14,735 nt of DNA from SVTX01 sp045632305 (GCA_045632305.1 JAZQWL010000016.1:1-14735), one strand, 5' to 3'. Positions 5,346 through 13,489 are shown, counted from the stretch's first letter. The notes: generated by a model from the letters alone, not told the origin. Numbers and translations are program-made.

Positions 5346-7391
5346 TCAATAATTTTCTTTTCTTACTTCAAAATATGCCTGCGCGTAATTACAGATAGGA
5401 CAAACCTCGGGGGCTGCAAGACCTACTACAACGTGACCGCAGTTGCGACATTCCCACATAGTAACGCCGCTCTTCTTGAACACTTCCATAGTTTCCACGT
5501 TGCGAAGAAGCGCACGATATCTTTCCTCGTGAAGCTTTTCAATAGCCGCAACGCCACGGAACTGAGCTGCAAGTTCAGTATATCCCTCTTCTTCGGCATC
5601 CTTTGCAAAGTTATAGTACATATCAGTCCACTCGTAGTTCTCGCCTTCAGCTGCGTGAAGGAGGTTTTCTGCTGTGTCACCAAGCTCACCAAGTGCCTTG
5701 AACCAGAGCTTTGCATGTTCCATTTCATTCTGCGCGGTCTGAAGGAAAAGCGCCGCGATCTGCTCATATCCTGCTTCCTTTGCTACGGCTGCAAAATATG
5801 TATACTTGTTTCTCGCCATGGATTCGCCTGCGAAAGCTTCGAGAAGATTCTTCTCTGTCTTACTGCCTGCAAACTTATTCTTTGCGGGTGCTTCCTCTAC
5901 CTTCTTGAAAACAGACGCCGGCTGCTTGCACAAAGGACACTTTTCGGGAGGTGTATCTCCCTCGTGAACGTAACCGCAAACTGTACATACCCATTTACTC
6001 ATAGTTGTATCTCCTTTTTTATCTTTATTTAATATTTCACTCTTATCATAATAAGAGGTGTGCAACATTTCTTCTGCCAAGTGGCTGAGGGGTTTTCCGT
6101 AGAACTCATTATAGAGTGCTATGATTTCGGGATTTTCGTGGCTTCGTCTTAAAGTCATCGCATCATCCCTTGAATACAATGAAGCAATTCTCGATCTGCG
6201 AACGTCATCCTTATCCTTCATAATATCCTTGGGCTGTCCGCCGCCACCGATACATCCACCGGGACAGGTCATAACCTCAACGAAGTGATAATTCTTCTCG
6301 CCTCGCTTGATAGCTTCGATTATGCGACGTGCGTTTGCTGTTCCGTAAACCACGGCAACGTTGACGTCAAGATCGCCAATCTTCAAGGATGCTTCCTTAA
6401 CACCCTCATAACCTCTTACAGGTGTGAGGTTGAAAAGCTCCTCGGGGGATTTTTCGTGTGTAATAAATTCATAAGCAGTTCTTACAGCCGCCTCCATTAC
6501 TCCGCCCGTATTACCAAAGATAATACCTGCACCCGAAGCGTCGCCCATAAAATCGTCGTAATCACTATCAGGAAGGTTCACAAAATCAATGCCCTCTTCC
6601 TTTGCCCAAAGAGCAAGCTCGCGAGTTGTGATAACAAAGTCCATATCTCTCATGCCCTCAATTCCGAGGTGACGAGCTGCCGCATTCATTTCCTCTCTGC
6701 GAATTTCAAACTTTTTCGCAGTACAAGGAGTGAGCGCCACGTTTACTATGGATTTTGGATCGATATTTTTCTTCTTTGCAAAATATGTCTTAATTGTAGG
6801 TCCCTGCATTCCGATCGGGCTCTTTGCCGAGGAAATGTGTGGGAGCATTTCGGGATAATAGGTTTCAGCAAACTTTACCCACGCAGGACAGCAGCTTGTA
6901 AACTGCGGCAGGGGTGCTCTTCCGTTTACAACTCTCTCAATAAGCTCGCTTGCCTCCTCCACAATAGTCAAATCGGCAGCAAAGCACGTATCAAGAACGA
7001 AATCTACTCCAAGCGCACAAAGCAAGGAAACCATTTTGCCCTGAACAAAGCTTCCGTCGGGCATACCAAATTCCTCACCAAGCGCAGCTCTTACCGACGG
7101 AGAAGTGCTTACAATAACGATCTTCCCCTCATCCTTAACCGCTTTTCTTACGTCCGCATATTCATATTTTTCAATAATACTGTCAACGGGGCACACGTTT
7201 GCACACTGACCGCAATTAATGCATACCGCCTCACCGCCCGTCTGCTCGAGCGTATAAGTGCCATGAACACCGATATCGTTTGTGCAAACGTCCTTGCACA
7301 TTCCGCACTTTATACATTTATCCTCAAGTCTTGTAATGCTCGGATTGTCCGCATCGATAGGTACACGCACATGTAATGGTAAATGATTCAT
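5346..7391 (-). CDS. [FeFe]-hydrogenase fused in frame to a double-rubredoxin rubrerythrin
   Basis: 681 residues with two proteins in one frame. Residues 1-454 are an M2-type [FeFe]-hydrogenase. The two [4Fe-4S] motifs are C26-C29-C32-C36 and C57-C60-C63-C67. The H-cluster motifs are L1 TSCCPAW (165-171), L2 TPCTAKKFE (221-229) and L3 ending TCPGGCIGGGGQP (375-387). Residues 464-681 are a rubrerythrin: N-terminal rubredoxin knuckles C469/C472 and C485/C488, a ferritin-like di-iron domain (EAFAGES, NEMEHAK, EKLHEER), and a C-terminal rubredoxin (CRNCGH, CPICNY). The joining residues NKDKKGDTT are simply the translation of a ribosome binding site region, so this looks like two genes whose stop codon was lost. 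Hydrogenases turn over H2 with ferredoxin; rubrerythrins reduce peroxide. Electrons could pass from H-cluster to rubredoxin to di-iron site, but that is inference. HydE, HydF and HydG must be elsewhere. AGGAGG (7403-7398) supports the start. Confidence 0.88.
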   Translation of the reverse strand: MNHLPLHVRVPIDADNPSITRLEDKCIKCGMCKDVCTNDIGVHGTYTLEQTGGEAVCINCGQCANVCPVDSIIEKYEYADVRKAVKDEGKIVIVSTSPSVRAALGEEFGMPDGSFVQGKMVSLLCALGVDFVLDTCFAADLTIVEEASELIERVVNGRAPLPQFTSCCPAWVKFAETYYPEMLPHISSAKSPIGMQGPTIKTYFAKKKNIDPKSIVNVALTPCTAKKFEIRREEMNAAARHLGIEGMRDMDFVITTRELALWAKEEGIDFVNLPDSDYDDFMGDASGAGIIFGNTGGVMEAAVRTAYEFITHEKSPEELFNLTPVRGYEGVKEASLKIGDLDVNVAVVYGTANARRIIEAIKRGEKNYHFVEVMTCPGGCIGGGGQPKDIMKDKDDVRRSRIASLYSRDDAMTLRRSHENPEIIALYNEFYGKPLSHLAEEMLHTSYYDKSEILNKDKKGDTTMSKWVCTVCGYVHEGDTPPEKCPLCKQPASVFKKVEEAPAKNKFAGSKTEKNLLEAFAGESMARNKYTYFAAVAKEAGYEQIAALFLQTAQNEMEHAKLWFKALGELGDTAENLLHAAEGENYEWTDMYYNFAKDAEEEGYTELAAQFRGVAAIEKLHEERYRALLRNVETMEVFKKSGVTMWECRNCGHVVVGLAAPEVCPICNYAQAYFEVRKENY
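6002..6017 (-). promoter_or_regulatory. Internal ribosome binding site and start for free rubrerythrin
   Basis: On the minus strand AAAGGAGAT (6017-6009) lies a suitable distance before an in-frame ATG (6002-6000), codon 464 of the long frame. Initiation here would give a 218-residue rubrerythrin starting MSKWVCTVCGY, the normal complete protein. The strength of this site is the main evidence that rubrerythrin was, and may still be, translated separately. Confidence 0.8.
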
Positions 7392-7432
7392 AAATATCCT
7401 CCTTGAAGCAATTAACGTTATCCGTCAAGTTC

Positions 7433-7461
7433 ATTATATCATAACTGTTCTCACAAGTCAA
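7433..7461 (-). promoter_or_regulatory. Promoter of the hydrogenase-rubrerythrin gene
   Basis: -35 TTGACT (7461-7456) and -10 TATAAT (7438-7433), 17-base spacer, TGA extension. It is divergent from the MFS promoter at 7502-7530, with about 40 bases between the two -35 boxes. Confidence 0.83.
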
Positions 7462-7501
7462 ATGTTTTTTTCGTCAACAAAATTCGCCCAAAAGCTCCCT
7501 A

Positions 7502-7530
7502 TTGCACATTTTTTAAAAACGTGATATAAT
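7502..7530 (+). promoter_or_regulatory. Promoter of the MFS transporter gene
   Basis: -35 TTGCAC (7502-7507) and -10 TATAAT (7525-7530), 17-base spacer, with GTGATATAAT as in the promoters at 785-813 and 4632-4660. Confidence 0.85.
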
Positions 7531-7559
7531 TAAAGCAACAAAAGTAAAAGGAGCTAAAA

Positions 7560-8849
7560 ATGAAAACCTTAAACAAACGCAAATTTTACGCCTCCCTTAT
7601 AATTTTCAGTCTTATAGGACAGATCGCGTGGGTTGTTGAAAACATGTATTTCAACGTGTTTATCTACAACATGTTCAACGCCTCTGCTGCCGATATTTCC
7701 GCCATGGTGGCAGCTTCGGCAATCGCGGCGACGGTTACGACCCTTCTTATCGGCGCGCTCTCCGACAAGCTCGGCAAAAGAAAGATATTTATGTGCGCGG
7801 GCTATATTCTCTGGGGTATTTCCATACTTTCGTTCTCGTTTATCAGAGTTGACGTGATCGGGAAGCTCTTCCCCGCGGCGTCCGCAAGCGCTGTTTGTAT
7901 TACACTCGTTATCATTATGGACTGCGTTATGACCTTCTTCGGCAGCTCGGCTAACGACGCGGCGTTCAACGCGTGGCTCACCGATATGACCGACGACACA
8001 AACCGCGGTAAGGCGGAGGGTATCAACGCCATGATGCCGCTCGTGGCAATTCTCGCGGTATTCGGCGGATTTATGTCCTTCGACCTTTTTAAGAGCGAAA
8101 GCTGGACTACTATTTTCGCCATCATCGGCGGAGTTGTTATTATAATCGGTATTCTCGGCTTCTTTATCATTGAATCCAACGAGAAGAAGAGCGATGAAAA
8201 TTCAAGCTACTTCAAGAACATTTTCTACGGCTTCCGCCCGTCCGTTATAAAGGCAAACGCTCCGCTCTACCTCTACCTTATCGCATTTGCAATCTTCGGC
8301 ATTTCGATCCAGATCTTTATGCCCTACCTCATTATTTACTACGAAAAGACGCTTCTTATGAAGGATTACGTGCTTATCATGGCGCCTGCCATAATCTTAG
8401 CAAGCGTGTTTACGGTGTTCTGGGGACGCGCTTACGACAAGCTCGGATTTAGCAGGTCGGTAATTCCTTCGCTTACGATACTCTCGCTCGGTTATATTCT
8501 CCTCTTCGCCTTCACAAACACCGTCCTCGTATTTATCGGCTCGCTTCTTATGATGTGCGGCTACCTCTCGGGCGCGGCTATTTTCGGTGCGATGATAAGA
8601 GACAAAACTCCCGAGGGCAAGGCAGGTATGTTCCAGGGACTTCGTATTATCGGTCAGGTGCTTATTCCCGGTGTTGTAGGTCCTATGATCTCAAAGGAAA
8701 TTCTCCGTAATGCTGAAGTTATCACAAACAGCGACGGTACAACATCCTTCCTCCCCTCAAAGTGGATATTTATGGGCGCTCTTGTGGGTATTGCAGTTCT
8801 TGTTGCCTACCTTGTGCCTGTGATGAGAAGCAAGAAGAGTGCAGAGTGA
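7560..8849 (+). CDS. MFS transporter, substrate unknown
   Basis: 429 residues with about 12 membrane segments, the standard size for a major facilitator. The loop between segments 2 and 3 carries the family motif GALSDKLGKRK (65-75), and the equivalent loop in the second half reads FWGRAYDKLGFSR. The N-terminal region (WVVENMYFNVFIYN) and the central cytoplasmic loop (IIESNEKKSDENSS) resemble clostridial MFS permeases often placed near sugar-use genes, but the sequence does not tell the substrate or direction. The start at 7560 has AAAGGAG (7547-7553) before it. The last codons (KKSAE) overlap a short GAGTGCAGAG repeat also found at 1545-1572 in reverse, so the C-terminal tail may have been reshaped by repeat DNA. 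Single-gene unit, convergent with the ABC operon. Confidence 0.85.
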   Translation: MKTLNKRKFYASLIIFSLIGQIAWVVENMYFNVFIYNMFNASAADISAMVAASAIAATVTTLLIGALSDKLGKRKIFMCAGYILWGISILSFSFIRVDVIGKLFPAASASAVCITLVIIMDCVMTFFGSSANDAAFNAWLTDMTDDTNRGKAEGINAMMPLVAILAVFGGFMSFDLFKSESWTTIFAIIGGVVIIIGILGFFIIESNEKKSDENSSYFKNIFYGFRPSVIKANAPLYLYLIAFAIFGISIQIFMPYLIIYYEKTLLMKDYVLIMAPAIILASVFTVFWGRAYDKLGFSRSVIPSLTILSLGYILLFAFTNTVLVFIGSLLMMCGYLSGAAIFGAMIRDKTPEGKAGMFQGLRIIGQVLIPGVVGPMISKEILRNAEVITNSDGTTSFLPSKWIFMGALVGIAVLVAYLVPVMRSKKSAE

Positions 8850-8864
8850 AGAATTAACAGAAGG

Positions 8865-8992
8865 GCATCTCCAGCGGAGAAGGGGGATCACGACAGTGGT
8901 GGATGAGGAGAGCATTTTTCATAAAGCTATATATGGAGGGATCTCCTCATCCGACTTCGCTACGCTCAGCCACCTTCTCCGCTGGAGAAGGC
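8865..8992. repeat. Palindromic MITE-like or REP-like intergenic element, about 128 bp
   Basis: Inverted arms of about 47 bases flank an AT-rich centre (about 8912-8941). The outer arm CTCCAGCGGAGAAGG (8869-8883) matches CCTTCTCCGCTGGAG (8973-8987) inverted. The inner arm GGATGAGGAGA (8901-8911) matches TCTCCTCATCC (8941-8951) inverted. The middle of the right arm holds GCTACGCTCAGCC, whose reverse complement GGCTGAGCGTAGC resembles the GCGTAGCGAA motif of the repeat at 1402-1488. No coding capacity and no clear target-site duplication. It sits between the MFS stop codon and the shared terminator. Confidence 0.8.
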
Positions 8993-9022
8993 AATCTCAC
9001 ATAATGAAGATTTCAAAATATT

Positions 9023-9054
9023 AAAAGCCGAACATCCAAGAATGTTCGGCTTTT
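9023..9054. terminator. Shared bidirectional terminator between MFS and ABC genes
   Basis: AAAAGCCGAACAT (9023-9035) pairs with 9042-9054 in a perfect 13-bp stem around the loop CCAAGA. T-runs flank it on both strands (TTTTATTT on plus, TTTTAA on minus). It lies two bases beyond the ABC stop codon, so it ends the ABC operon and any transcript that passes through the palindromic element after the MFS gene. Confidence 0.88.
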
Positions 9055-9056
9055 AT

Positions 9057-10946
9057 TTATGAGTTAGCAATCTGCTGCTTATTGTACTGCATCGTATACA
9101 GCTTATAATATGCTCCGCGGAGCTTGAGAAGCTCGTTATGAGTACCCTGCTCCATAATTTCACCGTGGGACAAAAGGATAATATTGTCCGAATGCTGAAT
9201 TGTGGAAAGGCGGTGAGCTACGATGAGCATCGTGCCGATATTCATCATCCTTTCAAGAGAATCCTGGATAAGAACCTCGGTTTCGGTGTCGATATTTGCC
9301 GTAGCTTCATCGAGGATCATAACGCTCGGCTTATGAATTACCGTTCTCGCAAACGAAAGAAGCTGTCTCTGACCTGCCGAGAAGTTATTACCTCTCTCAC
9401 GAACGGGCTCGTCGAGTCCGCCCTCGAGTCGGTTTATAAACTTGTCCGCATTTACGTATTCACACGCCGCGCGGATCTCCTCATCAGTAAACTTATCGTT
9501 GCCGAGCGTAATGTTCGACTTGATAGTTCCCGCAAAAAGGAACACATCCTGAAGCATCTGTCCGAAATGTCGGCGAAGCGAAGAAATCTTAATGTTCTTG
9601 ATGTTGACTCCGTCGATCAAAATCTCGCCCTTCTGGATCTCGTAATTTCTGCAGATAAGCGACAGGATCGTGGTCTTACCCGAGCCCGTAGATCCGATGA
9701 ATGCAACGGTCTGTCCGGGATGGATGTGGAAGGAAACGCCCTTGAGCACCCACTCGTCGGGAACGTAGGAGAACCAAACGTCGCGGAACTCAATTTCACC
9801 TCGGATCTCGTCAAGCTCGATGGCACCCTCGGTGTCAACAACCACGGGCTCGATATCGAGAACGGTGAATATTTTTTCTGCCGACGCGAACGCACTCTGC
9901 ATCCAGTTAAACTGCTCTGCCAAGCTCTGAATGGGGTTAAAGAACTTGTTTATATACATATAGAAGGCAACCATGACCGCGCTATCCACACTCTGTCCAA
10001 GTATCTTGACACCATCAAGATAACCGCGCGCGCCCGTGTAGAACAGGCAGATCACCGAGAAAATGTAAAGCATATAGACCATAGGTCTGAACACGCCGAA
10101 AACAAAGATCTGATTTCTCTTTGCGCGTGCGAGCTTGCGGTTCTTCTCGGAGAACTCGCGCATCTTCTTGTCCTGACAGTTGAATATCTGAGTGATCTTC
10201 ATGCCCGAGAGGTTTTCGGAAAGGAAGGTGTTTATGTCGGTCGTGCCATCCTTAACCTTTCTGTACGCCGCGCGGGAGAACTTTCTGAATATGATAGTAA
10301 AGAGTAAAATGAACGGGACGAAGCAAAGAATCATAAGCGTAAGCATGTAGTTTACGCAGAACATCGCGATCATGATACCCACGATAACGAAAACGTTCTT
10401 TACTAAGTTTACGATGAGGTTTGTGAACATCATCGAGATCGAGCCCGTGTCGTTCGCAACTCTCGTTACGAGCTTTCCGACGGGCATTTCATTTAACTGC
10501 TCGTGCGATAAGCTCTCAATGTGCGTGAACACATCCTCGCGAAGCTTCGAGAGGATCTTCTGTCCCGTCTTCTGCAAAATAATTGCCTGCACGTAAGTGC
10601 AGATAAGGGATACTACAAGGATCGACGCGTAGACCGCAACCATGATATAGAGCTTATTTAACTCAAATCCCTGATTTTTAATGTGATCCTGAATCGCGGA
10701 AATAAGAAGCGGGGAGACAATATCGTATGCTATTGAGAACAGCATGATAAAGAGAACCGCTACAAAATTCTTTACGTACGGTCTTGCGTAACGGAGAAGA
10801 CGACGCGCAATCTGTCCGTCCTTCATGTTGCGCTCAAAGCCGATGGTTTCTTTTTTGTTCTTCATAGATGCGAAAGCAATTATGAAGGCAGTCGTAAAGA
10901 CGCCGATGATAGCGCCTACTATAAGAATGGGAAGATACTCACGCAT
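9057..10946 (-). CDS. ABC exporter half-transporter, subunit 2 (canonical Walker B)
   Basis: 629 residues, permease plus ATPase in one chain. The start at 10946 is chosen because the ATG overlaps the end of the upstream gene (stop at 10941-10939) by eight bases and has GAGGAGGGCGG just before it; a longer frame upstream has no such signal. ATPase motifs: Walker A GSTGSGKT with Lys424, Q-loop QDVFLF, a degenerate signature FSAGQ (522-526) instead of LSGGQ, Walker B MILDE with catalytic Glu547, and H-loop His578. An extra hydrophobic segment (about residues 5-27, LPILIVGAIIGVFTTAFIIAF) and a charged linker precede the usual six-helix domain. It pairs with the protein encoded just upstream to form a heterodimeric exporter. 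Cargo (drug, lipid or peptide) is unknown. Confidence 0.87.
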   Translation of the reverse strand: MREYLPILIVGAIIGVFTTAFIIAFASMKNKKETIGFERNMKDGQIARRLLRYARPYVKNFVAVLFIMLFSIAYDIVSPLLISAIQDHIKNQGFELNKLYIMVAVYASILVVSLICTYVQAIILQKTGQKILSKLREDVFTHIESLSHEQLNEMPVGKLVTRVANDTGSISMMFTNLIVNLVKNVFVIVGIMIAMFCVNYMLTLMILCFVPFILLFTIIFRKFSRAAYRKVKDGTTDINTFLSENLSGMKITQIFNCQDKKMREFSEKNRKLARAKRNQIFVFGVFRPMVYMLYIFSVICLFYTGARGYLDGVKILGQSVDSAVMVAFYMYINKFFNPIQSLAEQFNWMQSAFASAEKIFTVLDIEPVVVDTEGAIELDEIRGEIEFRDVWFSYVPDEWVLKGVSFHIHPGQTVAFIGSTGSGKTTILSLICRNYEIQKGEILIDGVNIKNIKISSLRRHFGQMLQDVFLFAGTIKSNITLGNDKFTDEEIRAACEYVNADKFINRLEGGLDEPVRERGNNFSAGQRQLLSFARTVIHKPSVMILDEATANIDTETEVLIQDSLERMMNIGTMLIVAHRLSTIQHSDNIILLSHGEIMEQGTHNELLKLRGAYYKLYTMQYNKQQIANS

Positions 10947-12723
10947 TTTGTCCGCCCTCCTCATCCTCAAGCTTCTGAAGGTCGACAGATCTGCGGTATT
11001 CGGGGCACGTAGCGTAAAGCTCGTCATGCTTGCCGACACCGATCACTCGACCGTCGTCAATACAAATGATCTTGTCCATATCCTTGATCGTGGATACTCT
11101 GTGCGCGATAAGGATAGTGGTCTTGCCGACTCTCTCGTCACGGAGATTCTGCAGGATCTTCTTTTCGGTCTTAACGTCAACCGCGGAAACCGAGTCGTCG
11201 AGAATCAGAATGGGCGCATCCTTTATAAGAGCGCGGGCAATGGAGATTCTCTGCTTCTGTCCGCCCGAAACGGTAACGCCGCGCTCACCGAGAACCGTCT
11301 TGTACTGATCCTTGAATTCAACGATATTGTCGTGAACGTCGGAAAGGATAGCCGATCTCTGCACTCTATCCATATCAACCTTGTCGTCAAAAGCAAAGCC
11401 GATATTGTTTTCAATCGTATCCGAGAAAAGGAAGTTGTCCTGCGGAACGTAAGCCGCCGCATCACGAATACTCTTGATTGAAAGTGAATTTATATCGTAT
11501 CCGTCGATAAAGATCTTACCGTCATCGACGTTATACATACGCAAAATCAGGTCAACGATACTCGTCTTACCCGAGCCCGTCTTACCGATAATACCAACGT
11601 TCTCACCCGCCTCGATAGTAAACGAAACGTCATCGAGAATGTTAAAGTCCTTGGTTTCATACTTAAACGTGAGATTGCGGAATTCAATTCTTCCCTTGAT
11701 ATCGTTAACGTCGATCGCGCCCTCTCTGTCGGAGATCTCGGGAACTTCATTGAGAAGATCGCTGATTCTCTTGAGCGACGCCTTGCCGCGCGACACAAGG
11801 TCGATAAGCTCGGACACCGCCATGATAGGCCAAACGATAGCCGTAAAGTAACCGATGAACTCGAAAAGGTCGCCCACACTGAACGCTCCCGAATATACAA
11901 GATAGCCGCCGTAACCCAGAATAACGCAGATTACGGATTCAACGAACAGAGTTACGAGGATTCTGAAAAGAACGCTCATCTTCGCGTACGCGACGTTCTT
12001 CTTCTCGTTGAGCTTGTTGAGCTTCTTGAACTCCCAAAGCTCGTGGCCTTCCTTGACGAACGCCTTGATAACGGCAATACCCGAAAAGCTTTCCTGAGAG
12101 AAATCAGAGAGCTTGGAGAATGCCTCCTGTCTTTCGTCCCACTTCATCATCATGTACTTACTTACAACCGCGCCCGACGCGAGAAGAAGAACCATGGGGA
12201 TCAGGGCAAACAGAGTAAGCGTGGGATCCTTCTTTGCCATTTCAAAAATCGAAAGGCCGCCAAGAAGAAGCGCGTCGAAGAACATCATAATTCCCGAGCC
12301 GAAGCATTCCTGCACGGTTTCGAGGTCGTTTGTGAAAAGCGCCATAAGGTCGCCGACCTTATTTTTATGATAATAATTGTTCGAAAGCTTTCTGCAATTG
12401 TCAAACATTCTGTCACGAAGATCGCACTCAACCTTGATACCTGTGCCGAAAAGACAGATTCTCCAGAGGAATCTTCCCACAACCATTCCCATAACTACAA
12501 GTATCATGGGTATACAAATTCTGAAAATTACAAAATCGAGATCAAATTTAAATGCTTCCCCAAAATATTCAACCGCGCCGCCGTTAAGGCCCGTGATTAT
12601 CATATTATAAAATTTCGGTATCAAAAGCTGAAGATAGTCAACCGCAAACAGCGACGCGATGCCGAGCAGTATCGCGGGCAGATATTTAAAATAATAGCGG
12701 TTTATATGCTTTCCAAACAGCAT
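10939..12723 (-). CDS. ABC exporter half-transporter, subunit 1 (degenerate Walker B)
   Basis: 594 residues, first gene of the two-gene operon. The start at 12723 (MLFGKHINRYYF) is chosen because GGGAGG (12738-12733) lies nine bases before it; the frame is open further upstream but that part covers the promoter. Six membrane helices are followed by the ATPase domain: Walker A GKTGSGKT with Lys386, Q-loop PQDNFLF, intact signature VSGGQ (485-489), Walker B ILILDD with Asp510 in place of the catalytic Glu, and H-loop His541. The Glu-to-Asp change is typical of the degenerate site in heterodimeric exporters such as TM287/TM288 and BmrCD. Translation is coupled to the next gene through an eight-base overlap, which fits equal production of the two partners. 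Confidence 0.88.
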   Translation of the reverse strand: MLFGKHINRYYFKYLPAILLGIASLFAVDYLQLLIPKFYNMIITGLNGGAVEYFGEAFKFDLDFVIFRICIPMILVVMGMVVGRFLWRICLFGTGIKVECDLRDRMFDNCRKLSNNYYHKNKVGDLMALFTNDLETVQECFGSGIMMFFDALLLGGLSIFEMAKKDPTLTLFALIPMVLLLASGAVVSKYMMMKWDERQEAFSKLSDFSQESFSGIAVIKAFVKEGHELWEFKKLNKLNEKKNVAYAKMSVLFRILVTLFVESVICVILGYGGYLVYSGAFSVGDLFEFIGYFTAIVWPIMAVSELIDLVSRGKASLKRISDLLNEVPEISDREGAIDVNDIKGRIEFRNLTFKYETKDFNILDDVSFTIEAGENVGIIGKTGSGKTSIVDLILRMYNVDDGKIFIDGYDINSLSIKSIRDAAAYVPQDNFLFSDTIENNIGFAFDDKVDMDRVQRSAILSDVHDNIVEFKDQYKTVLGERGVTVSGGQKQRISIARALIKDAPILILDDSVSAVDVKTEKKILQNLRDERVGKTTILIAHRVSTIKDMDKIICIDDGRVIGVGKHDELYATCPEYRRSVDLQKLEDEEGGQNA

Positions 12724-12770
12724 TCTCTTCCACCTCCCTTTTCCTACAATAAAATAAAACGTCAACCTTA

Positions 12771-12799
12771 ATTGTACCACCAAACTTTATGAATGTCAA
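12771..12799 (-). promoter_or_regulatory. Promoter of the ABC exporter operon
   Basis: -35 TTGACA (12799-12794) and -10 TACAAT (12776-12771), 17-base spacer, TGG extension. The leader is about 45 bases and AT-rich. Confidence 0.82.
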
Positions 12800-12840
12800 T
12801 ATCGCGTTGTGAAAAAGCAGTCAAAAATCGGCGGAATATA

Positions 12841-12869
12841 TTGATTTTTTCGTCAGTTTATGGTATAAT
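12841..12869 (+). promoter_or_regulatory. Promoter of the acetyltransferase gene
   Basis: -35 TTGATT (12841-12846) and -10 TATAAT (12864-12869), 17-base spacer, TGG extension. Divergent from the ABC operon promoter. Confidence 0.78.
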
Positions 12870-12899
12870 TCGGATAAAGATTTACAATGGAGAAGAGAA

Positions 12900-13415
12900 A
12901 TGAAAATTGTAATCAGAAAATCACAAATTTCCGATGTCGAAAAAATGATGGCTATCTTCGACGAGGCGAGAGAGAGCATCAGATCCCTCGGCATAGATCA
13001 GTGGCAAAACGGTTACCCGCATCGCGAGATAATTGAAAGCGATATTGCTCGCGACTACTCACGGGTGGTTGATCTTGACGGCAATACGGTCGCCACCTTT
13101 GCCATAATCTGCGACGGCGAGCCGACTTACGAGAAAATATACGGCGGAAATTGGCTTACGGGGGAGACCGATAGCTACATCGCAATTCACCGCGTGGCAA
13201 TTCTGCTTTCCTGCCGAGGACGCGGAATTGCCGCTCAAATCATGGAATACGCCGCCGACGTTGCGAAATCACTCGGCAGAAGGTCAATTCGCATCGACAC
13301 ACACATAGGCAATATAGTTATGAGAAAAATGCTCGAGAAGAACGGCTTTTCCCTATGCGGCACGATCTACCTTGAGAATGGCGACGAGCGTGTTGCTTAC
13401 GAGAAATCGGTTTGA
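12900..13415 (+). CDS. GNAT family N-acetyltransferase
   Basis: 171 residues, the usual length for a single GNAT domain. The N-terminal part (IRKSQISDVEKMMAIFDEAR) matches the first strand and helix. The acetyl-CoA pyrophosphate-binding motif is CRGRGIAAQIM (residues 105-115, R/Q-x-x-G-x-G/A pattern), preceded by the strand IAIHRVAIL. The end NGFSLCGTIYLENGDERVAYEK is the common closing strand with aromatic residues. It transfers an acetyl group from acetyl-CoA to an amine; the acceptor (small molecule, peptide or protein) cannot be told. GGAG lies at 12889-12892, seven bases before the ATG. Single gene with its own promoter; no hairpin terminator is visible before the next gene. Confidence 0.85.
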   Translation: MKIVIRKSQISDVEKMMAIFDEARESIRSLGIDQWQNGYPHREIIESDIARDYSRVVDLDGNTVATFAIICDGEPTYEKIYGGNWLTGETDSYIAIHRVAILLSCRGRGIAAQIMEYAADVAKSLGRRSIRIDTHIGNIVMRKMLEKNGFSLCGTIYLENGDERVAYEKSV

Positions 13416-13489
13416 CGCTTTTGTTGAAAAAAACAGTTTTGCGAATGCAGTGCGCATCAAATTTGATAAATATTTTTTCTTGATAGCTC

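Noticed and set aside
6285..7376. Plus-strand frame of 363 codons
   Set aside because: Antisense shadow of the hydrogenase, whose motifs are unmistakable; no ribosome binding site and no recognisable domain.
9138..10307. Plus-strand frame of 389 codons
   Set aside because: Antisense shadow of ABC subunit 2. The similar frames at 10825-11481 and 12043-12771 are shadows of the ABC operon too.
10946..11039. Longer start for ABC subunit 2 at 11039
   Set aside because: It would extend deep into the coding end of subunit 1; the ATG at 10946 has a good ribosome binding site and the usual short overlap.
12723..12783. Longer start for ABC subunit 1 at 12783
   Set aside because: The extra 20 codons would cover the promoter -10 and the ribosome binding site of the ATG at 12723.
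13416..13489. Terminator after the acetyltransferase gene
   Set aside because: Only weak pairing (TGCG/CGCA around 13440-13456) and no T-tract directly after it; I cannot support a terminator.
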